A program made the position numbers and the translations under genes. Below the pieces are notes generated by a model. That model was not told the DNA's origin. It searched no databases and saw only the letters and a list, made by a program, of their open reading frames with translations. 5,361 nt of DNA. Source: Chlamydiia bacterium (GTDB lineage Bacteria; Chlamydiota; Chlamydiia; Chlamydiales; FEN-1388). The stretch covers positions 1-5,361 of the forward strand of contig PMZB01000194.1 of NCBI GenBank assembly GCA_003170575.1. The letters run 5' to 3'. Below, in pieces: positions 1 through 5,358 of this stretch. Numbering within the stretch: position 1 is the stretch's first letter; every line of letters starts with the position of its first letter.

Positions 1-8
1 AGCGAACA

Positions 9-40
9 ATGATATTCATGATAGAATGATATGAATGATA
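9..40. repeat. Four ATGATA repeats, 8-9 bp apart
   Basis: The hexamer ATGATA occurs at 9-14, 18-23, 26-31 and 35-40, giving a period of 9, 8 and 9 bp. The spacer bases between units differ, so this is a degenerate short tandem array rather than a clean microsatellite. No reading frame runs through it in a convincing way. It lies in the non-coding region before the glycosyltransferase-like gene. It could be a decayed repeat, the tail of an element beyond the window edge, or a set of phased protein-binding sites; the sequence does not decide between these. Confidence 0.55.
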
Positions 41-100
41 AAATCTCTTACTTTTCCCTCTAGAACTGTAAAAGTTATTCCTGTACGATCCCTAACCAGC

Positions 101-187
101 ATGTGCTTGCCTTACGATGATCTTTGAAGCGGGTCATCCACTTTTCGGATGCAGCAACAAAAAAAGATCATCGGAAGCCAAGCACAT
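101..187. repeat. Long imperfect inverted repeat (25-bp arms) upstream of the glycosyltransferase-like gene
   Basis: The left arm at 101-125 and right arm at 163-187 are reverse complements at 23 of 25 positions, with mismatches at 106-arm equivalents 110/178 and 114/174. The innermost 11 bp (CGATGATCTTT against AAAGATCATCG) are perfect. The 37-nt loop contains a smaller stem, CATCC at 135-139 with GGATG at 147-151. Beyond the arms, TAAC on the left (93-96) is matched by GTTA on the right (191-194) with a one-base shift. If transcribed, it would form a strong hairpin ending about 23 nt before the start codon at 210. There is no T-tract after the stem, so it is not a standard intrinsic terminator. 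The right arm recurs at 1212-1246, which points to a dispersed repeat family such as a MITE-like or REP-like element. Confidence 0.8.
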
Positions 188-190
188 CGC

Positions 191-200
191 GTTAATTAAC
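191..200. promoter_or_regulatory. 10-bp perfect palindrome beside the ribosome binding site
   Basis: GTTAATTAAC is a perfect palindrome directly abutting the GAGG ribosome binding site (201-204) of the glycosyltransferase-like gene. A dimeric regulator site at this place could block translation initiation or transcription. It could equally be the outer edge of the 101-187 element or a chance AT-rich palindrome. Regulatory function is inference only. Confidence 0.25.
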
Positions 201-209
201 GAGGCACTT

Positions 210-1088
210 ATGAAAAAAGTTCTCTTCCTTCTTTTTACCCTCCTTCCCTCTCTCTTGATGTGCGACCTGGCCGACCGACTCAAACCAGCCCTCAATAAAG
301 ACCCCTATAGCAGAATGTACGGGATTGATTATATCTACATGATTAATCAGGACAACAGACCAGATCTCTATGTAAACGCTCGAGCAGCACTTGTGGCATA
401 CGGCATAAAGCCATATCGATTTTCAGCCGTCTCTGAACAAGATATTTCTCCAGGCCTATTGAGAGACATTTCACTCAAATATCAACCCTGGATGACAAAT
501 TTTCAGGTGTCTCAATGCCAGGACACAGATCCTCTTTTTGCACGTATAGACAAAATGGAAAGCATTGGAGAGCCATATACTTGCTTGCGGATGACCAAAG
601 GCACTGCTGCCAATTGGCTCAGCCATCTTTCCGTGCTCCAAGATGCTATGCTTTCTGGGCATCAGACGATCTGGGTCCTTGAAGATGCAATTCAGGTCCT
701 GCAAGACCCGAATATACTTATATCTCTCATGAATGAGCTTGGCCTGATTGTTCCAGATTGGGACATTTTGTTTACTGATTCAGGAATCCAATATTTGCAT
801 CCCATCAATTTGGAAACAGACCCTGACTACCGCAGGCCAGACATGTCACTTTTATCATCAAACTCCTACAGGTATATGAGACGCCCTATCAGTATACATT
901 TTTCCTGGGAAGGGCCGCGCCATGGAGCCCAGTCCTACATCATTAAAAGATCTGGAATAGAAAAGATTCTGAATTATTTTAAAGAAAATGGCCTGTTTCT
1001 TCCCTACGATGCAGAGTTCACCTATCTACCACTGAAAGCAATACGACTGAACGACCCTGTAGTTACGTTTTTTTACCCGGCTATGTAA
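210..1088 (+). CDS. Exported glycosyltransferase family 25-like protein
   Basis: The 292-residue product resembles glycosyltransferase family 25 (LgtB/LpsA type, transfer of sugars to lipooligosaccharide). The matching blocks are an N-terminal strand with YIYMINQDNRPD (residues 41-52), a WLSHLSVLQDAM block (136-147), the acidic WVLEDAI block (155-161), and a C-terminal HGAQSYIIKRSG block (238-249) followed by YDAEF (266-270). The start at 210 is chosen because GAGG lies 5 nt upstream and the protein then begins with an export signal: Lys-Lys at 2-3 and a hydrophobic stretch 4-17. A Cys at 18 preceded by Leu-Leu-Met gives a poor lipobox. An in-frame ATG at 117 would put repeat DNA in front of the signal and is rejected. 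Family members normally carry E-D-D; here the third position is Ala160, so metal and nucleotide-sugar binding may be altered. Export of a nucleotide-sugar enzyme is also odd. The true activity and acceptor are unknown. Confidence 0.8.
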   Translation: MKKVLFLLFTLLPSLLMCDLADRLKPALNKDPYSRMYGIDYIYMINQDNRPDLYVNARAALVAYGIKPYRFSAVSEQDISPGLLRDISLKYQPWMTNFQVSQCQDTDPLFARIDKMESIGEPYTCLRMTKGTAANWLSHLSVLQDAMLSGHQTIWVLEDAIQVLQDPNILISLMNELGLIVPDWDILFTDSGIQYLHPINLETDPDYRRPDMSLLSSNSYRYMRRPISIHFSWEGPRHGAQSYIIKRSGIEKILNYFKENGLFLPYDAEFTYLPLKAIRLNDPVVTFFYPAM

Positions 1089-1094
1089 TCGCTT

Positions 1095-1140
1095 TAAATT
1101 TTTCTCTGTGTGCTCTGTGATCTCTGTGGTGAAAAAAATT
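1095..1140. repeat. CTCTGTG triple repeat flanked by A/T tracts
   Basis: Three exact CTCTGTG units sit at 1104-1110, 1113-1119 and 1122-1128 with a strict 9-nt period. They are followed by GTGAAAAAAATT and preceded by AAATTTTT, so the block is framed by near-complementary A/T tracts. It starts only a few bases after the stop codon of the glycosyltransferase-like gene. From memory, similar intergenic motifs (CTCTGTG repeats ending in GTGGTGAAAA) occur in the genomes of many unrelated bacteria, but I could not search. It does not form a GC-rich terminator hairpin. Function unknown. Confidence 0.65.
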
Positions 1141-1192
1141 ACGGCACCTTTGCTTAACGCACATGGAAGAGCACATCTGCCATTATGTTTTT

Positions 1193-1246
1193 ATGATCTT
1201 TTTGGAGCGCGAGCGACAAACAAGATCATCGGAACACAAGCTCATC
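1193..1246. repeat. Second copy of the inverted-repeat element (right half conserved)
   Basis: Positions 1212-1246 align with 153-188 of the upstream element at about 30 of 36 positions with one gap, in the same orientation. The shared core is AAGATCATCGGAA. The left side keeps ATGATCTTT at 1193-1201, pairing with AAGATCAT at 1222-1229, so an 8-bp stem with a 21-nt loop remains; the outer arms have decayed apart from T/G-rich partial pairing. It ends 4 bp before the rmuC stop codon (1250-1252, - strand). Together with the 101-187 copy it brackets the glycosyltransferase-like gene. A terminator role for the two converging genes is possible, but no T-tract follows the stem on either strand. Confidence 0.65.
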
Positions 1247-1249
1247 AGC

Positions 1250-2569
1250 CTAGCCGGAGTTCTCTACAAGTTTTGAGACGTCTTGTTCTACAACTTCCTC
1301 CTGAGGAACCTCTTCCATATCAGAAGAGGCAAGCCTCCTCACCGCAGGCAAAAGCCTGTGCTCAAAGGATGCAGCCACCCGCTCATGAGCTTTGAGGCTG
1401 CGTTCAAGCGTTTTTCCAAGCTCTGCAAGATGTTCGGAGAATACTTTTGACCGCTCTAACCACTGCTTGGCTTCTTTCACGATAGCCTTTGCGTGCTGCT
1501 CAATCTTTGCCTCTTGCCACCCGTAGGCAACAACTTTCAGCATGGCAATTAAACTCGTTGGGGTCGCCAGAAGCACTTTCTGAGAACTTGCAAACTCAAG
1601 CAGCTCTAGATCATGCTCAAGAGCCGGAACCAAAAAGCAATCTCCATGCAAAAAAAGAATCACAAAGTCAGGAGCTTTGGGAAATTGATCCCAATATTTT
1701 TTCTGGGAGAGCTTGATAACGTGCTGGCGAACCATTCGTGCATGCTCTATAAGCTTATTTCTCTTCTCTTCTAGATCTTCACACTGCATGGCATCAAGAT
1801 AGGCTGCAAGAGATACCTTGGCATCAATCACAACAATCCGTTCATTAGGAAGCTTCACAACCATATCAGGACGCACCGCCCCGTCAACCCCAGAAACATG
1901 CACCTGCTCCTCAAAATCGCAAAAAGGAAGCATGCCAGCAACCTCCACAACTCTGCGTAGCTGCACTTCTCCCCATCGCCCTCGTACCACCGGCTCTCGC
2001 AAGGCTTTTGTTAATCCGGCAGTTTCTTTTTGAAGAAGCGCATGGGTTGTAGAAAGTTGCGATATCTGTTGAAATACCCCTTCATAGGCCCCACGACGGA
2101 CAAGCTCCAACTCCTCTACCTTTTTCTCCATCTTGGCCAACGAAACCTGTAAAGGTTCTACAACAGTTGACACCTCTTTTGTCTTTGCTTCCATCGATGT
2201 TTTGAAGGTAAGGTTATACTGATCAAACGTCTCCTTTGCCACTTTAAAAAAGGCATTTTGCGACTTATAAAACGCTTCATGGCTCATAATTTCAAAGCGT
2301 TCTTGCATTTGCTTTTGCGTTGTTGCAATCAATTGTTCTATCTTAGAGGCATTTTTATTAGCCTGCTCCAACTCATACTCAATTCTGTGTCGCTCCATTC
2401 GTTCTTTTTCAAGCTCAGCGCGAAATATTTCTTTTTCTGCTTCCAAATTTTGATTCCGTTCCTGTAAAAGCACGTTCTGATGGACAAGCCACTTATATGA
2501 GTATCTATGGCTTACGTATTGCGCAAAGAGTAGGAATAAAAAAAGGGCCGTTATACTACCGACAATCAT
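1250..2569 (-). CDS. rmuC: RmuC family protein (membrane-anchored, nuclease-like)
   Basis: This 439-residue protein has the full RmuC layout. A single N-terminal membrane segment (residues 2-18) is followed by a long coiled coil rich in Glu, Lys and Arg (about 33-155), then the conserved RmuC domain. In that domain GRWGEVQL (197-204), RPD (233-235) and IDAK (248-251) fit a PD-(D/E)xK nuclease-like core with Glu201, Asp235, Asp249 and Lys251 as candidate catalytic residues. The region near 320-352 (with LLATPTSLIAML) is also typical. In E. coli, loss of rmuC affects recombination at inverted repeats; its biochemical reaction is not settled. The start is supported by GGAGG (complement of 2576-2580) 6 nt before the ATG. 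The C-terminal tail (417-439) is acidic and variable. The gene is intact, slightly shorter than the E. coli protein, and is transcribed divergently from the PAP2 gene and convergently with the glycosyltransferase-like gene. Confidence 0.93.
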   Translation of the reverse strand: MIVGSITALFLFLLFAQYVSHRYSYKWLVHQNVLLQERNQNLEAEKEIFRAELEKERMERHRIEYELEQANKNASKIEQLIATTQKQMQERFEIMSHEAFYKSQNAFFKVAKETFDQYNLTFKTSMEAKTKEVSTVVEPLQVSLAKMEKKVEELELVRRGAYEGVFQQISQLSTTHALLQKETAGLTKALREPVVRGRWGEVQLRRVVEVAGMLPFCDFEEQVHVSGVDGAVRPDMVVKLPNERIVVIDAKVSLAAYLDAMQCEDLEEKRNKLIEHARMVRQHVIKLSQKKYWDQFPKAPDFVILFLHGDCFLVPALEHDLELLEFASSQKVLLATPTSLIAMLKVVAYGWQEAKIEQHAKAIVKEAKQWLERSKVFSEHLAELGKTLERSLKAHERVAASFEHRLLPAVRRLASSDMEEVPQEEVVEQDVSKLVENSG

Positions 2570-2642
2570 CTATGACCTCCAAGTGGTATAACCGAATTGT
2601 AGCTTGCTTCCTTGAGATAGTACAGAGAATTTAGGAGTATTC
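2570..2642. promoter_or_regulatory. Divergent intergenic region between rmuC and the PAP2 gene
   Basis: This 73-bp spacer must carry the 5' signals of both divergent genes. The rmuC ribosome binding site GGAGG is the complement of 2576-2580, and the PAP2 gene has TAGGAG at 2632-2637. I could not find a convincing -35/-10 pair on either strand: TTATAC on the - strand (complement of 2586-2591) lies too close to the rmuC start. GGTATAACC at 2585-2593 is a small symmetric sequence that could be an operator half. No canonical SOS box (CTGT-N8-ACAG, or GAAC-N4-GTTC) is present. Confidence 0.45.
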
Positions 2643-3404
2643 ATGAGCAGGAGTTGCTCAAACAGTCTCGCAGCCTCTTCTTTAGAGTGCAGCGTTGCTG
2701 AAGCACAGGTTTGTAAGAAAAGACTTGACATAACCAGTCTTTGGTGGATTATCCCTCTTGCGCTCTTTTTGGTTTATATTCCCCTTTCTTCGATAATTGA
2801 TTTAAAAATAGCTGATTTTTTTTCTGTTGAAGGACGATTCAAGGCGCCTAAGTGGACATGGAGTGTGTACACCTACGGCCTCCTTCCAGGACAGCTTCTT
2901 TTCCTTGGAAGCTTTTTCACCACTCTTTACCTCTTTGTCCACAAGAATCGCTCCTCTTCCTTCTTTGCCTCACTCTACATATGCCTGGTGCTTATTATTG
3001 GCGGCGGACTGGTAAGCCATGCTGTATTCAAGCAATTTTGGCAGCGCCCCCGTCCCAAGCAGACAACCCTGTTTGGGGCTAAGTATCCTTACTGCCCCAT
3101 GTGGAAGTTGTATAAAGGAAAAAAGGATCGCAACTTGCGTTCCCTGCCTTCTGGGCATGCCACTATGGGGTTTTACTTTTTTTCTCTTTATTTTGTCGGC
3201 AGACGCCTTAAGAAAAAGTACCTTGCCCTTTTTGGTATAGGGATGGCATGTTTCTTAGGAACGCTTCTCTCCTTTGCCAGATTTTCGCAAGGAGGACATT
3301 TCTTCTCCGATAGCGTTCTTTCCCTTATCATTATGTGGGAGACATGCTACTGGCTCAACAGATGGATGGAGAATTACTTTGAATGCCAAACCTCTTACGC
3401 CTAA
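2643..3404 (+). CDS. PAP2-family membrane phosphatase
   Basis: The 253-residue protein is an integral-membrane type 2 phosphatidic acid phosphatase relative. All three catalytic signatures are present: K-x6-RP (Lys130 to Arg137-Pro138), PSGH (169-172), and R-x5-H-x3-D (Arg213, His219, Asp223). His172 would be the general acid/base residue, His219 the phosphorylated nucleophile and Asp223 its partner. About six membrane segments are visible (near 33-52, 78-99, 105-127, 173-187, 192-211, 222-238), which places the active site on the outer face of the inner membrane. The GGHFFSD wording of the third motif recalls the lipid A phosphatase/PgpB-like branch; possible substrates are phosphatidylglycerol phosphate, phosphatidate, undecaprenyl pyrophosphate or lipid A, and the sequence alone does not choose. 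The start has TAGGAG 5 nt upstream. The first 30 residues are polar with three Cys. Its last 26 nt overlap the lexA-like gene, so the two are probably co-transcribed and translationally coupled. Confidence 0.88.
   Translation: MSRSCSNSLAASSLECSVAEAQVCKKRLDITSLWWIIPLALFLVYIPLSSIIDLKIADFFSVEGRFKAPKWTWSVYTYGLLPGQLLFLGSFFTTLYLFVHKNRSSSFFASLYICLVLIIGGGLVSHAVFKQFWQRPRPKQTTLFGAKYPYCPMWKLYKGKKDRNLRSLPSGHATMGFYFFSLYFVGRRLKKKYLALFGIGMACFLGTLLSFARFSQGGHFFSDSVLSLIIMWETCYWLNRWMENYFECQTSYA
3368..3381 (+). promoter_or_regulatory. Ribosome binding site and TTG start of the lexA-like gene
   Basis: GGAG at 3368-3371 followed by a 7-nt spacer and TTG at 3379-3381 decides the start of the lexA-like gene. Both lie inside the 3' end of the PAP2 coding region, whose stop is at 3402-3404. 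A rare start codon inside an overlap suggests low, coupled expression of the regulator. This is an inference from spacing and homology to the LexA N terminus. Confidence 0.7.
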
Positions 3405-4065
3405 ACAAAAACGCCTTGTAGATGCAATAGAAGCTAGTTTTCAGACAACAGGATCACCTCCCTCCTACAGAGAACTTATGAAAGCGCTTGGGTATCGCTC
3501 TACCGGAAGCATTTATCGATTCATGAAATCGTTAAAAAAGAAGGGAGTCATCAAAGATACACCTCGATCCTGGCGAAATGTTGAGCTTGTAACAGAATCA
3601 CATGAGAGACAAGGGCCGCTGCTCTTGGTTGATGTTATTGGGCAAGTAAGCAGAAAAAGAGCTCCAGAATTACTCCAGAAGACACATCAAGTTGCCATCC
3701 CGCCAAACCTTGTCAGCAAAGACGCCTCTGTCTATGGTCTCATTATTCAGGATGCCTCCTTTGTGGACGAACACCTCCTGCCTGGAGATCTTATCTTAGT
3801 GGAACCTGCTGACACTATATCTCAGGGAGAGATGGTACTTGCTTCAACAGAGAAATCCATCATAGGCCATTTCTTTGAAGAAGGAGAAAATATCCGGTTT
3901 AGATCCAGCCCTTATTCAGTAGGAGGGGTGCCGCCAAGCACAGTAGTAAAAGCTGAGGAAACTCAGGTGTGGGGCATCATTGTTGGTATTATTCGTTCGA
4001 CTGGTCAATTTCCTCTTCAGTCTCATCCAGAGCAGCCTTACGCCTACCTCGAGCCAGATGAATAA
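3379..4065 (+). CDS. lexA: LexA-like repressor lacking the usual self-cleavage residues
   Basis: The product (228 residues from the TTG at 3379) has the LexA architecture: an N-terminal winged helix (about 6-70, with LTPKQKRLVDAI and a TGSPPSYREL turn as in LexA) and a C-terminal S24-type domain (about 80-211). TTG is preferred because GGAG (3368-3371) lies 7 nt upstream and the N terminus then matches E. coli LexA; the only in-frame ATG (3274) would add 35 residues read from inside the PAP2 gene. Aligned without gaps from E. coli Ser119, Ser127 is kept and GD 136-137, Gly150 and Ala155 match, but the position of Lys156 is His164. The Ala-Gly cleavage site region (GQVSRKRAPEL, 88-98) has no Ala-Gly. 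Classical autoproteolysis is therefore unlikely. It may be a constitutive repressor or one that answers to another signal. A 17-residue tail (212-228) beyond the normal LexA end lies opposite the pssA 3' end. The gene symbol marks family, not proven SOS function. Confidence 0.82.
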   Translation: MNAKPLTPKQKRLVDAIEASFQTTGSPPSYRELMKALGYRSTGSIYRFMKSLKKKGVIKDTPRSWRNVELVTESHERQGPLLLVDVIGQVSRKRAPELLQKTHQVAIPPNLVSKDASVYGLIIQDASFVDEHLLPGDLILVEPADTISQGEMVLASTEKSIIGHFFEEGENIRFRSSPYSVGGVPPSTVVKAEETQVWGIIVGIIRSTGQFPLQSHPEQPYAYLEPDE

Positions 4066-4810
4066 TTGCATAGGCCCAGGCAGGAATCACATAGCCCCAG
4101 GAAATAATCAAAAGAGCTACAGGAAAGCTCTCTAATACTGCAAAAAGTATGAGAGAAGTAATGATTGCAATAATAAAGAAAAGATAGGGAGACACAACCC
4201 GCACGTTAATTGCTTTAAGGCTTGCAAACCTCCACCTGCTTACCATGAGGTACCCAAGGAAGAAAAACACGCAGATGGCAACAATTGCTCGAACAAAATC
4301 ACTTGTGGGGAAAAGATTTTGCCAACCCTCGCTCGTCAAAAGGAGCATGGGAGAAAGTGCCGCCAAAGCAGCGCCAGTAATAGGAAGACCTGTAAAAGTT
4401 CCCTTTTTTTCAGGATCATCAGAAGGCGGAGTTGTAGAAAAACGGACAAGGCGCAGCACGCCTGCTACAGAATAGGTCATCGCACTCGCGGCAAGAAAAA
4501 AGGACAGAAGTGACCCTGGAATCACAGACAAGGTCTTTAAGATGACCACAGAGGGGGCAACGCCAAATGAAACAGCATCTGCCATGGAATCAAAAAAACA
4601 CCCAAACTCTGTCTCAGCCCGAATAACCCGGGCCAAAGCACCATCAAGTGCATCGAACACGGCTGCCAAAAGTAAAATCTGCACACAGATTTGCACTTGG
4701 GTAAACACAGCAGTTCCAGGATGAATCATATTCATTTTGAAAATGACAAATAATCCGCAACACAAACTACATGCGGTTAAAAGATTAGGGAGAACTACTT
4801 GTCGTTTCAT
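3989..4810 (-). CDS. pssA: CDP-diacylglycerol--serine O-phosphatidyltransferase
   Basis: This 273-residue inner-membrane enzyme joins CDP-diacylglycerol and serine to make phosphatidylserine, the precursor of phosphatidylethanolamine. The CDP-alcohol phosphotransferase signature is complete: Asp53, Asp56-Gly57, Ala60-Arg61, Gly70, Asp74 and Asp78. PssA-type features separate it from PgsA: PNLLT near the N terminus (8-12), LRLVRFS (119-125), FTGLPITGAA (139-148) and LMVSRWRFASLK (188-199). Several hydrophobic segments follow, with the last at about 230-251, and then a charged tail (254-273). The ATG at 4810 has AAGGA 6 nt upstream and overlaps the stop of the preceding gene in an ATGA, so the two are translationally coupled. 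The charged tail is encoded opposite the end of the lexA-like gene (77-bp convergent overlap). In Chlamydia I recall pssA and an rmuC-type gene being near neighbours, which agrees with the layout here. Confidence 0.93.
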   Translation of the reverse strand: MKRQVVLPNLLTACSLCCGLFVIFKMNMIHPGTAVFTQVQICVQILLLAAVFDALDGALARVIRAETEFGCFFDSMADAVSFGVAPSVVILKTLSVIPGSLLSFFLAASAMTYSVAGVLRLVRFSTTPPSDDPEKKGTFTGLPITGAALAALSPMLLLTSEGWQNLFPTSDFVRAIVAICVFFFLGYLMVSRWRFASLKAINVRVVSPYLFFIIAIITSLILFAVLESFPVALLIISWGYVIPAWAYAIIHLARGRRKAALDETEEEIDQSNE

Positions 4811-5358
4811 AAAATATCCTTAGATAAATTATCGACGATGGCAGGAACAATAACTTGTTTCCAACGCTCGATCCCTGCTTCTGGTCTTGGAAATGCTCTA
4901 ACTAAATAAGAGAGCAAATAAAATCTCATGCTTAATAGTATCGCTTTGTCATTTAAAAGACCCTCATAAAATTTTGCCAAATAGGCATCAGGTTCTTTCA
5001 CTTCTAGAAATGTAGTGAAGAAGATGCGAAGAATTTGTTCTGCCGCTTGGTCCGAGAAAAACGGTCTAAGTATGTCTTTTTTTGCTTCTTGCGTATGCAG
5101 TGCTTCCAAGATAAGATCTTTCTGAAGGTTTTGTACAATAGAACTTTTAGTTTCTTCTGTGAGTTTTGGACATATAAATGCGAAAAATTCATCGCAGTCC
5201 TTCTGAGAATATCGATTTATTGTTTTCCCTTGTTGCTCTTGAAAAACCGGGAACAAAGAAAGTAAAAAAGACGCCCTTATAGGGGCAAACCCATCTTTAT
5301 TATTTATTATAGGACTAACTCGCTCCAAGAGCACCTCAAATGAGGGGCGAGGGGTCAT
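4807..5358 (-). CDS. Unrecognised soluble protein upstream of pssA, possibly partial
   Basis: I do not recognise this protein. From the ATG at 5358 it has 183 residues, appears mostly helical and soluble, and has no membrane segment, signal peptide or clear catalytic motif. A region around 119-158, with LEVKEPDAYLAKFYEG followed by an aromatic stretch MRFYLLSYLVRAF, and a WKQVIVPAIVDNL segment (166-178), are the most distinctive parts. The frame stays open to the window edge, so the true start may lie further upstream; the ribosome binding site of the ATG is outside the window. The stop overlaps the pssA start as ATGA, which is the strongest evidence that it is a real gene and is translated together with pssA. 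Base composition is more AT-rich by eye than in pssA. A link to phospholipid synthesis is suggested by position only. Confidence 0.7.
   Translation of the reverse strand: MTPRPSFEVLLERVSPIINNKDGFAPIRASFLLSLFPVFQEQQGKTINRYSQKDCDEFFAFICPKLTEETKSSIVQNLQKDLILEALHTQEAKKDILRPFFSDQAAEQILRIFFTTFLEVKEPDAYLAKFYEGLLNDKAILLSMRFYLLSYLVRAFPRPEAGIERWKQVIVPAIVDNLSKDIL

Noticed and set aside
117..209. N-terminal extension of the glycosyltransferase-like gene from the ATG at 117
   Set aside because: It would be coded by the inverted repeat itself, has no good ribosome binding site, and would bury the clear signal peptide that starts at 210 behind GAGG.
1..209. End of a neighbouring gene or an RNA gene in the first 209 bases
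   Set aside because: No reading frame of useful length and no tRNA-like folding was seen; only the repeats described.
1193..1229. Intrinsic terminator between the glycosyltransferase-like gene and rmuC
   Set aside because: The 8-bp stem is AT-rich and is not followed by a T-tract on either strand; it is better explained as a decayed copy of the repeat.
1108..1395. 95-codon + strand open frame
   Set aside because: It runs through the repeat blocks and into the antisense of the rmuC 3' end, with no family resemblance and no clear ribosome binding site.
2258..2467. Hydrophobic-looking + strand open frame
   Set aside because: It is the antisense shadow of the rmuC coiled-coil region; its Phe/Leu richness reflects Glu/Lys codons read backwards.
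2570..2642. SOS box controlling the PAP2-lexA unit or rmuC
   Set aside because: No CTGT-N8-ACAG or GAAC-N4-GTTC type site is visible by eye; the regulator's own DNA site is unknown and may differ.
3274..3378. ATG at 3274 as the start of the lexA-like gene
   Set aside because: The added 35 residues come from an alternative frame inside the PAP2 gene and match nothing in LexA; TTG at 3379 with GGAG fits the family N terminus.
4245..4724. Several basic + strand open frames
   Set aside because: They are antisense shadows of pssA, which has complete catalytic motifs.
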